The notes beneath the pieces were generated by a model, which worked only from the letters and a program-made list of their open reading frames with translations, had not been told where the DNA came from and ran no database searches. Below, piece after piece: positions 36,621-45,566 of a stretch of 64,000 nucleotides of DNA (position 1 is the stretch's first letter; each line of letters begins with the position of its first letter). This stretch comes from Mycolicibacterium neoaurum VKM Ac-1815D (GTDB taxonomy: Bacteria > Actinomycetota > Actinomycetes > Mycobacteriales > Mycobacteriaceae), in NCBI RefSeq assembly GCF_000317305.3, contig NC_023036.2:2604001-2668000 (forward strand), in the 5' to 3' direction. A program made the position numbers and the translations under genes.

Positions 36621-37111
36621 TACCGGGCGTCGGTGTAGCGCCGCAGGTTGTGCAGGAAGCGCTGGAACATCCTTGCCATCACCGGCCGGCCGGCGGCCAT
36701 CCCGAGCCGAGCGGCGGTTCCGTTGGGCTTCATCGCCATCACCCAGGTCAGATGGCAACCCTGGTCGGTCGGCACGATCCAATAGTCCTCGGCGAACGCG
36801 GCGATGCTTCTGGTCGAGGCCTGGTTGAAGCGAAACGCCATGTGGCTGTGCGGCTCCCAGGCCAGGAACTCCTCGTCGCCGACGATTCCGCCGCGCATGG
36901 TGACGGTGCGGGTGGTGCCGATGGCATAGGGCTGGGGGCTGGTCCATTCGACCTTGGTGATGACCGAGGCCCACTGCGGCCAGGATCCGGCGTCGGAGAG
37001 CACCTCGAACAACTGCTCCGGGGAGATGGCCAGATCCACGGTACTGACGAACCGGAACGGCGCATCGGAGATGAAGTCCAGGTCGACACGCTCGCACGGA
37101 TACATCGCCAC
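36617..37111 (-). CDS. SRPBCC (START-like) family protein
   Basis: A 164-residue single-domain protein with the helix-grip pattern: DAPFRFVSTVDLAISPEQLFEVLSDAGSWPQWASVITKVEW near the start and an amphipathic C-terminal helix (GRPVMARMFQRFLHNLRRYTD). Such proteins (polyketide cyclase/dehydrase, START-like) bind hydrophobic ligands; the ligand is unknown. Start is GTG 37111 or ATG 37105, the latter equally plausible. Divergent from aspS; its TAG overlaps the esterase TAG in a CTAG palindrome. Confidence 0.75.
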   Translation of the reverse strand: MAMYPCERVDLDFISDAPFRFVSTVDLAISPEQLFEVLSDAGSWPQWASVITKVEWTSPQPYAIGTTRTVTMRGGIVGDEEFLAWEPHSHMAFRFNQASTRSIAAFAEDYWIVPTDQGCHLTWVMAMKPNGTAARLGMAAGRPVMARMFQRFLHNLRRYTDARY

Positions 37112-37159
37112 CAGCCGACCTTAACCGGGACGGCGTCGACCCGGTGCGGGAGGCGTCTC

Positions 37160-37165
37160 TAGACT
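37160..37165 (+). promoter_or_regulatory. -10 box of aspS
   Basis: TAGACT, identical to the hexamer before the YebC gene, 40 bases before the aspS GTG. It leaves a leader that includes AGGAG at 37194-37198. Confidence 0.45.
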
Positions 37166-37204
37166 GAGCAGTCGTCATCCACACCCAGACATCAGGAGTT
37201 TTTC

Positions 37205-38980
37205 GTGCTGCGCAGTCACCCCGCCGGTTCGTTGCGGTCCACCGATGCCGGTCAGACCGTGACCTTGGCGGGCTGGGTTGCCCGGCGGCGTGACCACGGC
37301 GGCGTCATCTTCATCGACCTGCGCGACGCGTCGGGGGTATCCCAGGTGGTGTTCCGGGACGCCACGGTGCTCGAACAGGCCCACCGGTTGCGTGCCGAGT
37401 ACTGCGTCTCGGTCACCGGCGTGGTGGAGGTGCGCCCCGAGGGCAACGCCAACGCCGAGATCCCGACCGGGGATATCGAGGTGAACGCCACCGAGTTGAC
37501 GGTGCTGGGGGAGAGCGCGCCGCTGCCGTTCCAGCTGGACGAGACCGCCGGCGAAGAGGCCCGGCTCAAGTACCGCTACCTCGATCTGCGCCGCGAGGGC
37601 CCCGGTAACGCAATCCGGCTGCGCTCCAAGGTCAATGCCGCCGCCCGTGGGGTGCTTGCCGAGCACGACTTCGTCGAGATCGAGACGCCCACGCTGACCC
37701 GCTCCACCCCGGAGGGGGCGCGCGATTTCCTGGTGCCGGCGCGGCTGCAACCCGGCAGCTTTTATGCCCTGCCGCAGAGTCCGCAGCTGTTCAAACAGCT
37801 GCTGATGGTCGCGGGCATGGAGCGCTACTACCAGATCGCGCGGTGCTATCGCGACGAGGATTTCCGCGCCGACCGCCAGCCGGAGTTCACCCAGCTGGAC
37901 ATGGAGCTCAGCTTCGTCGAGGCCGATGATGTCATCGCGATCTCCGAGCAAGTGCTGCGCGCGGTGTGGTCGACGATCGGCTACGACCTGCCGACGCCGC
38001 TACCGCGGATCACCTACGCCGAGGCCATGCGCCGGTTCGGTTCCGACAAGCCCGATCTGCGCTTCGGTGTCGAGCTGGTCGAGTGCACCGACTACTTCGC
38101 CGACACCAGCTTCCGGGTGTTCCAGGCTCCCTATGTCGGCGCCGTGGTGATGGACGGCGGCGCCTCGCAGCCGCGGCGCACCCTGGACGGCTGGCAGGAG
38201 TTCGCCAAGCAGCGCGGGCACAAGGGTCTGGCCTATGTGCTGATCGGCGAGGACGGCACGCTCACCGGCCCGGTCGCCAAGAACCTCTCCGATGCCGAAC
38301 GCGACGGGCTGGCGGCCCATGTCGGCGCCAAGCCCGGTGACTGCGTGTTCTTCGCCGCGGGCACCGCGAAGGGCGCCCGCGCGCTGCTGGGTGCGACACG
38401 CATCGAGATCGCCAAGCGCCTCGATCTGATCGACCCCACGGCGTGGGCGTTCACCTGGGTGGTCGACTGGCCGCTGTTCGAGCCCGCCGACGACGCCACC
38501 GCCTCCGGTGACGTGGCTGTCGGTTCCGGCGCGTGGACGGCCGTCCACCACGCGTTCACCTCCCCGCAGCCGGGTTCGGTGGACACCTTCGATTCCGATC
38601 CCGGTTCCGCGCTGGCCAACGCCTACGACATCGTCTGCAACGGCAACGAGATCGGCGGCGGGTCCATCCGTATCCACCGTCGCGATGTGCAGGAGCGGGT
38701 GTTCGCGATGATGGGTATCGCCAAGGATGAAGCCGAGGCAAAATTCGGATTCCTGCTGGACGCATTCACCTTCGGGGCCCCGCCGCACGGCGGTATCGCC
38801 TTCGGCTGGGACCGCATCGTCGCCCTGCTGGCCGGCACCGACTCGATCCGCGACGTGATCGCGTTCCCCAAGTCCGGTGGCGGTGTGGACCCGCTGACCG
38901 ACGCGCCGGCGCCGATCACCGAGCTGCAGCGCCGGGAAGCGGGAATAGACGCCAAGCCGGAGAAGCTGGACTCGAAATGA
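37205..38980 (+). CDS. aspS: Aspartyl-tRNA synthetase
   Basis: A 591-residue class IIb synthetase. An N-terminal OB-fold anticodon domain ([23 protein letters not shown]) is followed by the catalytic core with [44 protein letters not shown] (split here only for reading), the bacterial GAD insert and motif 3 [15 protein letters not shown]. Mycobacterial AspRS is usually non-discriminating and works with GatCAB to make Asn-tRNA; that is family knowledge. GTG start with AGGAG 6 bases upstream. The TGA overlaps the next gene's ATG. Confidence 0.96.
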   Translation: MLRSHPAGSLRSTDAGQTVTLAGWVARRRDHGGVIFIDLRDASGVSQVVFRDATVLEQAHRLRAEYCVSVTGVVEVRPEGNANAEIPTGDIEVNATELTVLGESAPLPFQLDETAGEEARLKYRYLDLRREGPGNAIRLRSKVNAAARGVLAEHDFVEIETPTLTRSTPEGARDFLVPARLQPGSFYALPQSPQLFKQLLMVAGMERYYQIARCYRDEDFRADRQPEFTQLDMELSFVEADDVIAISEQVLRAVWSTIGYDLPTPLPRITYAEAMRRFGSDKPDLRFGVELVECTDYFADTSFRVFQAPYVGAVVMDGGASQPRRTLDGWQEFAKQRGHKGLAYVLIGEDGTLTGPVAKNLSDAERDGLAAHVGAKPGDCVFFAAGTAKGARALLGATRIEIAKRLDLIDPTAWAFTWVVDWPLFEPADDATASGDVAVGSGAWTAVHHAFTSPQPGSVDTFDSDPGSALANAYDIVCNGNEIGGGSIRIHRRDVQERVFAMMGIAKDEAEAKFGFLLDAFTFGAPPHGGIAFGWDRIVALLAGTDSIRDVIAFPKSGGGVDPLTDAPAPITELQRREAGIDAKPEKLDSK

Positions 38981-39429
38981 CAGACGACATCGACAAGGAC
39001 CGGATGGTGTCCGACGCCGCGGCGTTGAGCGATTTCAACCGCCAGATCGTCGAGGAGTTCCGCGCCAACGCGGGCAAGGTGGGCGGCCCGTTCGAGGGCA
39101 GCACGCTGGTGCTGCTGCACACCGTCGGCGCCAAGTCCGGCCAACCGCGCCTCTCGCCGTTGGCCTATCTGGAGATCGACGGAAAGGCGTTGGTCGTCGG
39201 TTCGTACGCCGGCGCGCCGAAGGACCCCGCGTGGGTGCACAACCTGCGGGCCAACCCAAGCGCGCGTATCGAGATCGGCACCGACGCCTACGATGTCACC
39301 GCGCGTGAACTACCCGCCGACGAGCGGGACGCGACGTATCCGAAGATCGTCGAGAAAGCACCGGTGTTCGCCGAGTACCAGGCCAAGACGTCGCGGGCGA
39401 TCCCGCTGTTCGAACTCGTCAGGGCCTAG
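38977..39429 (+). CDS. Deazaflavin (F420)-dependent Ddn-family reductase
   Basis: A 150-residue split-barrel protein of the nitroreductase/deazaflavin-dependent oxidoreductase family. [56 protein letters not shown] is the classic Ddn pattern (the GAKSG loop contacts F420 phosphates). Members reduce quinones or activate nitroimidazole prodrugs with F420H2. ATGA overlap with aspS means coupled translation, although no functional link is known. F420 dependence supports an actinomycete host. Confidence 0.88.
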   Translation: MTDDIDKDRMVSDAAALSDFNRQIVEEFRANAGKVGGPFEGSTLVLLHTVGAKSGQPRLSPLAYLEIDGKALVVGSYAGAPKDPAWVHNLRANPSARIEIGTDAYDVTARELPADERDATYPKIVEKAPVFAEYQAKTSRAIPLFELVRA

Positions 39430-39443
39430 TACCAGGCCTGCCG

Positions 39444-40643
39444 TCACAGCCGCTCGAAGATGGTGGCGTTGGCCATCCCACCGCCCTCACACATCGTCTG
39501 CAGTCCGTAGCGTGCGCCGCGCTGGCGGAGGGCATGGACCAGGGTCGTCGTGATGCGGGCACCGCTGGCGCCGAGCGGGTGTCCGATCGCGATGGCACCG
39601 CCGTGGACGTTCACCTTGGACAGAAGGTCGACGCCGGTGCCTGATCCGACGTCCGAAGCCCAACTCAGCACGACCGGCGCAAAGGCCTCGTTGACCTCGA
39701 ACAGGTCGATGTCCGACAGCCGCAGTCCCGCTTTGCGCAGGACCTTCTCGGTGGCCGGGATGACGCCGGTCAGCATGTAGATCGGATCGGAGCCGACAAC
39801 GGTGGTGGTGTGCACCCGGGCCAGCGGGGTCAGACCCAGCCGACGCGCGGTCGCTCCGCTGGTGATCATCACCGCGGCGCTGCCGTCGGACAACGGTGAG
39901 GAGTTGCCCGGGGTGATGTTCCAGCCGATCTGGCCGAAGCGCGCCGCGTAGGCCTCGGAGAAGAATGCCGGCCGCAGACCGGCGAGGGTCTGCACGGTGG
40001 TGCCAGGGCGGATGATCTCGTCGGTGTTCAGGCCGGCGATCGGCGCCAGCTCGTCGTCGAACAGCCCGTCCTTGGTGGCGCGGGCGGCCTTCTCGTGGCT
40101 GGCGGCGGAGAACTCGTCGAGTTGGGTGCGTGACAGTTGCCATCTCGCGGCGATCAACTCGGCGCTGATGCCTTGGGGGACAAGCCCTTCGGAGTAGCGT
40201 TCGGCCATGCCGCGGCCGAACGGATCGCTGCCGGGTAGCACCGAGGAACCCATCGGTACCCGCGACATGGACTCCACGCCGGCGGCGATCACGATGTCGT
40301 AGGCGCCGGCCAGTACGCCCTGGGCGGCGAAGCTGATGGCCTGCTGACTGCTGCCACACTGGCGGTCGACCGTGGTGCCGGGCACCGTCTCCGGGAAGCC
40401 CGCACCGAGCAGGGCGTTGCGCGCGATGTTGACGGCCTGGTCGCCGACCTGGGTGACGGCACCGGCGATGACATCGTCGACCAGCGCCGGGTCGACACCG
40501 GTGCGGGTGATGAGCTCGCGAAGACTGTGCGCCAGCAGGTCGGCGGGCAGTACGCCGTGCAGCGCTCCGCCGGGCTTGCCCTTGCCGATGGGGGTGCGCA
40601 CCGCGCCGACGATGACCGCATCGCGATCCGAGTAGCCACTCAT
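39444..40643 (-). CDS. Acetyl-CoA C-acyltransferase (thiolase)
   Basis: A 399-residue thiolase of the FadA type that cleaves 3-ketoacyl-CoA or condenses acyl-CoA. The nucleophile cysteine is in TVDRQCGSSQQAISFAAQGV, the conserved HGGAIAIGHPLGASGARI holds one catalytic histidine, and CEGGGMANATIFE holds the second Cys. ATG 40643 with AGGAGA 7-12 bases upstream is the family start. No other beta-oxidation gene is adjacent. Divergent from the acyltransferase-like gene across 223 nt. Confidence 0.92.
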   Translation of the reverse strand: MSGYSDRDAVIVGAVRTPIGKGKPGGALHGVLPADLLAHSLRELITRTGVDPALVDDVIAGAVTQVGDQAVNIARNALLGAGFPETVPGTTVDRQCGSSQQAISFAAQGVLAGAYDIVIAAGVESMSRVPMGSSVLPGSDPFGRGMAERYSEGLVPQGISAELIAARWQLSRTQLDEFSAASHEKAARATKDGLFDDELAPIAGLNTDEIIRPGTTVQTLAGLRPAFFSEAYAARFGQIGWNITPGNSSPLSDGSAAVMITSGATARRLGLTPLARVHTTTVVGSDPIYMLTGVIPATEKVLRKAGLRLSDIDLFEVNEAFAPVVLSWASDVGSGTGVDLLSKVNVHGGAIAIGHPLGASGARITTTLVHALRQRGARYGLQTMCEGGGMANATIFERL

Positions 40644-40866
40644 GGTCTCTCCTGACAGGCTGGGTATTGACTTCGTTACCCTGATGGCAACGCGTCCCCG
40701 AGGTGAAACCGACCCGTCGATGAGGGTGATCTGCACGACAGCCGCCGGATCGCGGGATCGGGAAAGGCCCCCGAAAAATTATCTCGAACGTTAAAATTTT
40801 GCCGTCCACATGTGCAGGGGGGCCCGCACGGAACCGGACACGCGGCACGAAAGGGCCCCGGCGCAT

Positions 40867-42210
40867 ATGAGCCTTCCGGCTGACAACACGCTGGCGTATA
40901 TGGATCAGGGTTCTTACCTGGCGCTTCGGGCGCTGGGGCGAGGGCCGGTCATCCAGTACGTCTGGATCTACGAACGCGGCGTCGACATGGACGGGCTTCG
41001 GCGCTTTCAGCGCAATCTCGCCCGCACGTTGCTGGGCCGCCGCCTGGAACGCGCGTCCATTCCGTTGGGCCGCCACCACTGGGTGCCCTGCGGGCCGTCT
41101 GCCGATATCGAGATCGCCGCCACCGAACGCCGCCGTGACGAGGTGTGGGATTTCGTCGAAGAGCGCGGCAACGTCCCGGTCGACCCCGAGTACGGCCCGC
41201 CGTGGCATCTGGCCGTCCAACCGCTGGCCGAGGGCGGATCGGTGGTCACGCTGGTGGTGTCCCATACCGTCGCCGACGCCGCCGCCCTCATCGAATCGAT
41301 CACCCATGCCGTCAACGGCACCGGTCGCGACCTCGACTATCCCGCGCCGCGATGTCTGAGTCGCCGGCAGGCGCTGCGGCGGGATCTGTCGGTCACCGCA
41401 CGGTCGGTCCGAGAGGTGCCCGCCGCCGTGCTCGGCGCGGCGCGGTTGGCCCGCGCGCAATCCGGTGAGCTGTCCGAGTCGGCCAAGGCGGTTCCTGTCG
41501 CGTCGACCCGCAGGCACGGTGAGCGGCTGGTCAGTCTGCCGACGGTCTCGGTGCGGGTGGATGCCGACGAATGGGATGCCCGCGCCAAAGCGCTCGGCGG
41601 AAGTAGCAATGTGCTGCTGGCCGGGATCGCCGCGCGCGTCGGGGCGGCCATTGGCCGTGTCGATGATTGCGGCCGGGTCATGTTGTCACTACCGGTCAGC
41701 GAACGCATCGAGGGTGACACCCGGGGCAACGCGCTCAACACCATCACCGTCATGGCCGACCCGCAACTCGCCCACGGCGACCTGCGCCCGATCCGCGGCG
41801 GCATCAAGGCCGCCCTTGTCGAGTTGGCGGCAACCCGCGAACAACTGCTCGCTCCGTTGCCGCTGGCGCCCTACACGCCCAAATTCCTGCTGCGCCGGCT
41901 GGAGAAGCTGGTCCTCAAGGTGGGTAAGCCGATCGGATCCTCCAACAGCGGCGCGCTTCCCGACGAGGTGAATCGGCCGGACGGAACGCCTGCGGACATG
42001 TTCGTCGCGCATTCGCCGGAGCCGGGCATCACCGCAGCCGATCTGGATCGGATGGGTGGTCGGTTGCTGTTGGCCGCCGGAACCGTCGGCGGCGCGGTGT
42101 GTATCTCGGTCACCTCATGGGAGCCGGGCGCGCCCAACACCAAGGAGGCACTGATGCAGGCGGTCAAGGAAGCCTTCTACGATTTCGATCTCGTGGCGAC
42201 CATGGAGTAG
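40867..42210 (+). CDS. Condensation/WS-DGAT-like acyltransferase
   Basis: A 447-residue protein of the CoA-dependent acyltransferase superfamily. The active-site HxxxD appears as VVSHTVADAAALIESI at about residue 140; the first of the two histidines of the HHxxxDG motif is Ser and the Gly is Ala, so activity may differ from PapA or WS/DGAT enzymes. The end of the protein matches the DFG-less C-terminal half of those families. No signal or membrane helix is evident. A gap of 223 nt upstream has an AT-rich patch (40785-40800) that may be the promoter. Confidence 0.65.
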   Translation: MSLPADNTLAYMDQGSYLALRALGRGPVIQYVWIYERGVDMDGLRRFQRNLARTLLGRRLERASIPLGRHHWVPCGPSADIEIAATERRRDEVWDFVEERGNVPVDPEYGPPWHLAVQPLAEGGSVVTLVVSHTVADAAALIESITHAVNGTGRDLDYPAPRCLSRRQALRRDLSVTARSVREVPAAVLGAARLARAQSGELSESAKAVPVASTRRHGERLVSLPTVSVRVDADEWDARAKALGGSSNVLLAGIAARVGAAIGRVDDCGRVMLSLPVSERIEGDTRGNALNTITVMADPQLAHGDLRPIRGGIKAALVELAATREQLLAPLPLAPYTPKFLLRRLEKLVLKVGKPIGSSNSGALPDEVNRPDGTPADMFVAHSPEPGITAADLDRMGGRLLLAAGTVGGAVCISVTSWEPGAPNTKEALMQAVKEAFYDFDLVATME

Positions 42211-42251
42211 GCCGCGCTGCGCGCCGACGCGCGTTGTGGTGGGATTCGGTG

Positions 42252-45200
42252 ATGGGTATCAAAGTGGCGCTGGAACATCGGACCAGCTACACGTTCGACC
42301 GCTTGGTGGACATCCACCCGCACGTCGTCCGTCTCCGTCCGGCACCGCACTCCCGCACCCCCATCGAGGCCTACTCCCTGCAGGTCGAACCGGCCGACCA
42401 TTTCATCAACTGGCAGCAGGATGCTTTCGGCAACTTCCTGGCCCGCCTGGTGTTCCCCGATCGTGCGCGCAGCCTGACCATCACCGTCGGGCTGATCGCC
42501 GACCTGAAGGTCATCAACCCGTTCGACTTCTTCATCGAGGAGTGGGCCGAGCACTTCCCGTTCCGCTACCCCAAAGAGCTGCTGGCCGACCTCGAGCCCT
42601 ACCTGCGCCCGGTCGACGAGTCCGAAGAGGGTTCCGGCCCCGGCGAACTCGTCCGCAAATGGGTGAAGAACCTCTCCATCGACGAGGGCACCCGCACCAT
42701 CGACTTCCTGGTCAACCTGAACGCGGCCGTGCGCGCCGACGTCGGCTACAGCGTGCGCATGGAACCCGGTGTGCAGACCCCGGATCACACGCTGCGCACC
42801 GGAATCGGCTCGTGCCGCGACTCAGCCTGGCTGCTGGTGTCCGTCCTGCGCCAACTCGGGCTGGCGGCCCGGTTCGTCTCGGGATACCTGGTGCAGCTGG
42901 CCTCCGATGTCGAGGCGCTCGACGGCCCGTCGGGACCCGCGGCCGATTTCACCGATCTGCATGCCTGGACCGAGGTGTACATCCCCGGGGCAGGGTGGAT
43001 CGGATTGGACCCCACCTCGGCGCTGTTTGCCGGGGAGGGCCACATCCCGCTGTCGGCCACCCCGCACCCGGAATCGGCCGCGCCCATCACCGGGGCCATC
43101 GGACCGGCCGAGGCAACCCTGGACTTCAGCAATGTGGTGACCCGGATCCACGAGGACCCTCGCGTCACCCTGCCCTACACCGAGCAGTCCTGGGCGGCCA
43201 TCAATGCCCTTGGCGAACAGGTCGACGCGCGGCTGGCGGCCGGTGATGTCCGGCTCACCGTCGGCGGTGAGCCGACCTTTGTCTCGGTGGACAACCAGAC
43301 CGACCCGGAGTGGACCACCGCCGCCGACGGGCCGCACAAGCGCGAACGCGCATCGGTGCTCGCCGAACGGTTGCGCCGGGTATGGGCGCCCAACGGGCTG
43401 GTGCAGCGCAGTCAGGGTAAGTGGTATCCGGGAGAGCCGTTGCCGCGCTGGCAGATCGGACTGATGTGGCGCGCCGACGGGGAACCCCTGTGGAACGACC
43501 CGGACCTGCTGGCCGATCCGTGGGCCGACCCCAAACCCGATCCCGCGCCCGAGGGTGCCGATGCCCAGTTGTTGGCCGCCGTCGCCGACGGATTGACCCT
43601 GCCCGCCCGACAGGTGCGGCCCGCATATGAGGACCCGCTGAGCCGACTCGCCGGCGCCGTCCGCCAACCCGCCGGTGACCCGGTCGAGGACGCCGACGAC
43701 CTGGCCGTCGACGACCCGACCCGCCGCGCCGCGCTGATGGCCAGGCTCGACAAGCCGGTCGTCGAACCGGCCGCCCACGTCCTGCCGCTGCACCGCAGGG
43801 CCGACGATTCCGGTTGGGCGAGTGCGGATTGGACACTGCGGCGCGGTCGGATCGTGTTGCTGGAAGGTGATTCGCCCGCCGGTCTGCGGTTGCCGCTGAA
43901 CTCGATCAGCTGGCGGCCCCCTCAGCCGACCTTCGCCACCGATCCGCTGAGCCCCCGCGGCGGACTGCCCCGCGGGCCGGCCCGCCAGGCCCAGGCGCCG
44001 GTCGAGGATGCCGAGACCGCGCCGCCGACGGCGCTGGTCGCCGAGATCCGCAACGGCCTGCTGTATGTGTTCCTGCCGCCCACCGATGCCCTCGAGCATT
44101 TCGTCGACCTGGTCGCCCGGGTCGAGGCGGCCGCCGCGGCCATCGAGACCCCGGTGGTGATCGAGGGTTACGGACCGCCCGACGACGGACGGCTGACGTC
44201 GATGTCGGTGACCCCCGATCCCGGCGTCATCGAGATCAACGTCGCGCCCACACGCAGTTTCGCCGAGCAGCGGGCGCAGCTGGAGACGCTCTACAACGAG
44301 GCGCGGCTGGCGCGGTTGTCCACCGAATCCTTCGATGTCGACGGCAGCCACGGCGGTACCGGCGGCGGTAACCACATCACCCTCGGCGGGGTCACGCCCG
44401 CGGATTCGCCGCTGCTACGCAGACCCGATCTGCTGGTCTCTCTGCTGACCTACTGGCAGCGGCACCCGGCGCTGTCCTATCTTTTCGCGGGGCGATTCAT
44501 CGGTACCACCTCCCAGGCACCGCGTGTCGACGAGGGACGCAGCGAGGCGCTCTACGAACTGGAGATCGCGTTCGCCGAGATCGACCGGCTGACCCAAGAG
44601 GGTGCCGCGCAAGCCTGGGTAACCGACCGCGCGCTACGACACCTGCTGACCGATATCACCGGTAACACCCACCGCGCCGAGTTCTGCATCGACAAGCTCT
44701 ACAGCCCGGACAGCCCGCGTGGGCGGTTGGGGCTGCTGGAGCTGCGCGGGTTCGAGATGCCCCCGCACTATCAGATGGCGATGGTGCAGTCGTTGCTGGT
44801 GCGGGCGTTGGTCGCGCGGTTCTGGGACGAGCCGCTGCGCGCGCCGCTGATCCGGCACGGGGCGAACTTGCACGGCAGATACCTGTTGCCGCACTTCCTG
44901 ATTCACGATATCGCCGATGTCGCCGCCGACCTGCGTGAACACGGTATCGACTTCGACACCAGCTGGTTGGACCCGTTCACCGAGTTCCGTTTCCCGCGCA
45001 TCGGTACCGCGGTGTTCGACGGGGTGGAGATCGAACTGCGCGGCGCCATCGAACCATGGAATGTCCTCGGTGAGGAGTCCACCGCAGGCGGCACCGCCCG
45101 CTACGTCGACTCGTCGGTGGAGCGCGTACAGGTGCGGCTGGTGGGCGCGGACCGCAATCGCTACATCGTCACCGTCAACGGCCATCCGGTGCCGCTGCTG

Positions 45201-45566
45201 GCCACCGACAAGGCCGATATCCAGGTCGGCGGTGTGCGCTACCGCGCCTGGCAGCCGCCCAGCGCCCTGCACCCGACCATCACCGTCGACGGACCGCTGC
45301 GCTTCGAACTCGTCGATGCCGCGTCGGGTGTGTCCCGGGGAGGCTGCACCTATCACATCGCGCACCCGGGCGGCCGTTCCTATGAGCGCCCGCCGGTCAA
45401 CGCGGTGGAGGCCGAGTCACGCCGTGGCCGCCGGTTCGAAGCGACCGGATTCACACCGGGCCGGGTCGATCTGGCCGCTCTGCGGGAGAAGCAGGCGCGC
45501 CAATCGACCGATATGGGCGCGCCAGGGATTCTGGACCTCCGCCGGGTGCGTACCGTGCTGCGGTGA
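42252..45566 (+). CDS. Transglutaminase-DUF2126 fusion protein (Rv2566 type)
   Basis: A 1104-residue cytoplasmic protein. The N-terminal part is a bacterial transglutaminase-like domain: ALEHRTSYTFDRLVDIHPH at the start, then a papain-like triad Cys 188 (GSCRDSAWLL), His 237 (DLHAWTEVY) and Asp 253 (IGLDPTSA). From about 310 to the end is a DUF2126 domain, with GGTGGGNHITLGG and the LEIAFAEIDRLTQEG region. DUF2126 has been grouped by comparative genomics with glutamine-synthetase-like amide ligases. Its stop overlaps the start of the ATP-grasp/alpha-E gene, so the two are coupled. ATG 42252 is the family start. Confidence 0.88.
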   Translation: MGIKVALEHRTSYTFDRLVDIHPHVVRLRPAPHSRTPIEAYSLQVEPADHFINWQQDAFGNFLARLVFPDRARSLTITVGLIADLKVINPFDFFIEEWAEHFPFRYPKELLADLEPYLRPVDESEEGSGPGELVRKWVKNLSIDEGTRTIDFLVNLNAAVRADVGYSVRMEPGVQTPDHTLRTGIGSCRDSAWLLVSVLRQLGLAARFVSGYLVQLASDVEALDGPSGPAADFTDLHAWTEVYIPGAGWIGLDPTSALFAGEGHIPLSATPHPESAAPITGAIGPAEATLDFSNVVTRIHEDPRVTLPYTEQSWAAINALGEQVDARLAAGDVRLTVGGEPTFVSVDNQTDPEWTTAADGPHKRERASVLAERLRRVWAPNGLVQRSQGKWYPGEPLPRWQIGLMWRADGEPLWNDPDLLADPWADPKPDPAPEGADAQLLAAVADGLTLPARQVRPAYEDPLSRLAGAVRQPAGDPVEDADDLAVDDPTRRAALMARLDKPVVEPAAHVLPLHRRADDSGWASADWTLRRGRIVLLEGDSPAGLRLPLNSISWRPPQPTFATDPLSPRGGLPRGPARQAQAPVEDAETAPPTALVAEIRNGLLYVFLPPTDALEHFVDLVARVEAAAAAIETPVVIEGYGPPDDGRLTSMSVTPDPGVIEINVAPTRSFAEQRAQLETLYNEARLARLSTESFDVDGSHGGTGGGNHITLGGVTPADSPLLRRPDLLVSLLTYWQRHPALSYLFAGRFIGTTSQAPRVDEGRSEALYELEIAFAEIDRLTQEGAAQAWVTDRALRHLLTDITGNTHRAEFCIDKLYSPDSPRGRLGLLELRGFEMPPHYQMAMVQSLLVRALVARFWDEPLRAPLIRHGANLHGRYLLPHFLIHDIADVAADLREHGIDFDTSWLDPFTEFRFPRIGTAVFDGVEIELRGAIEPWNVLGEESTAGGTARYVDSSVERVQVRLVGADRNRYIVTVNGHPVPLLATDKADIQVGGVRYRAWQPPSALHPTITVDGPLRFELVDAASGVSRGGCTYHIAHPGGRSYERPPVNAVEAESRRGRRFEATGFTPGRVDLAALREKQARQSTDMGAPGILDLRRVRTVLR

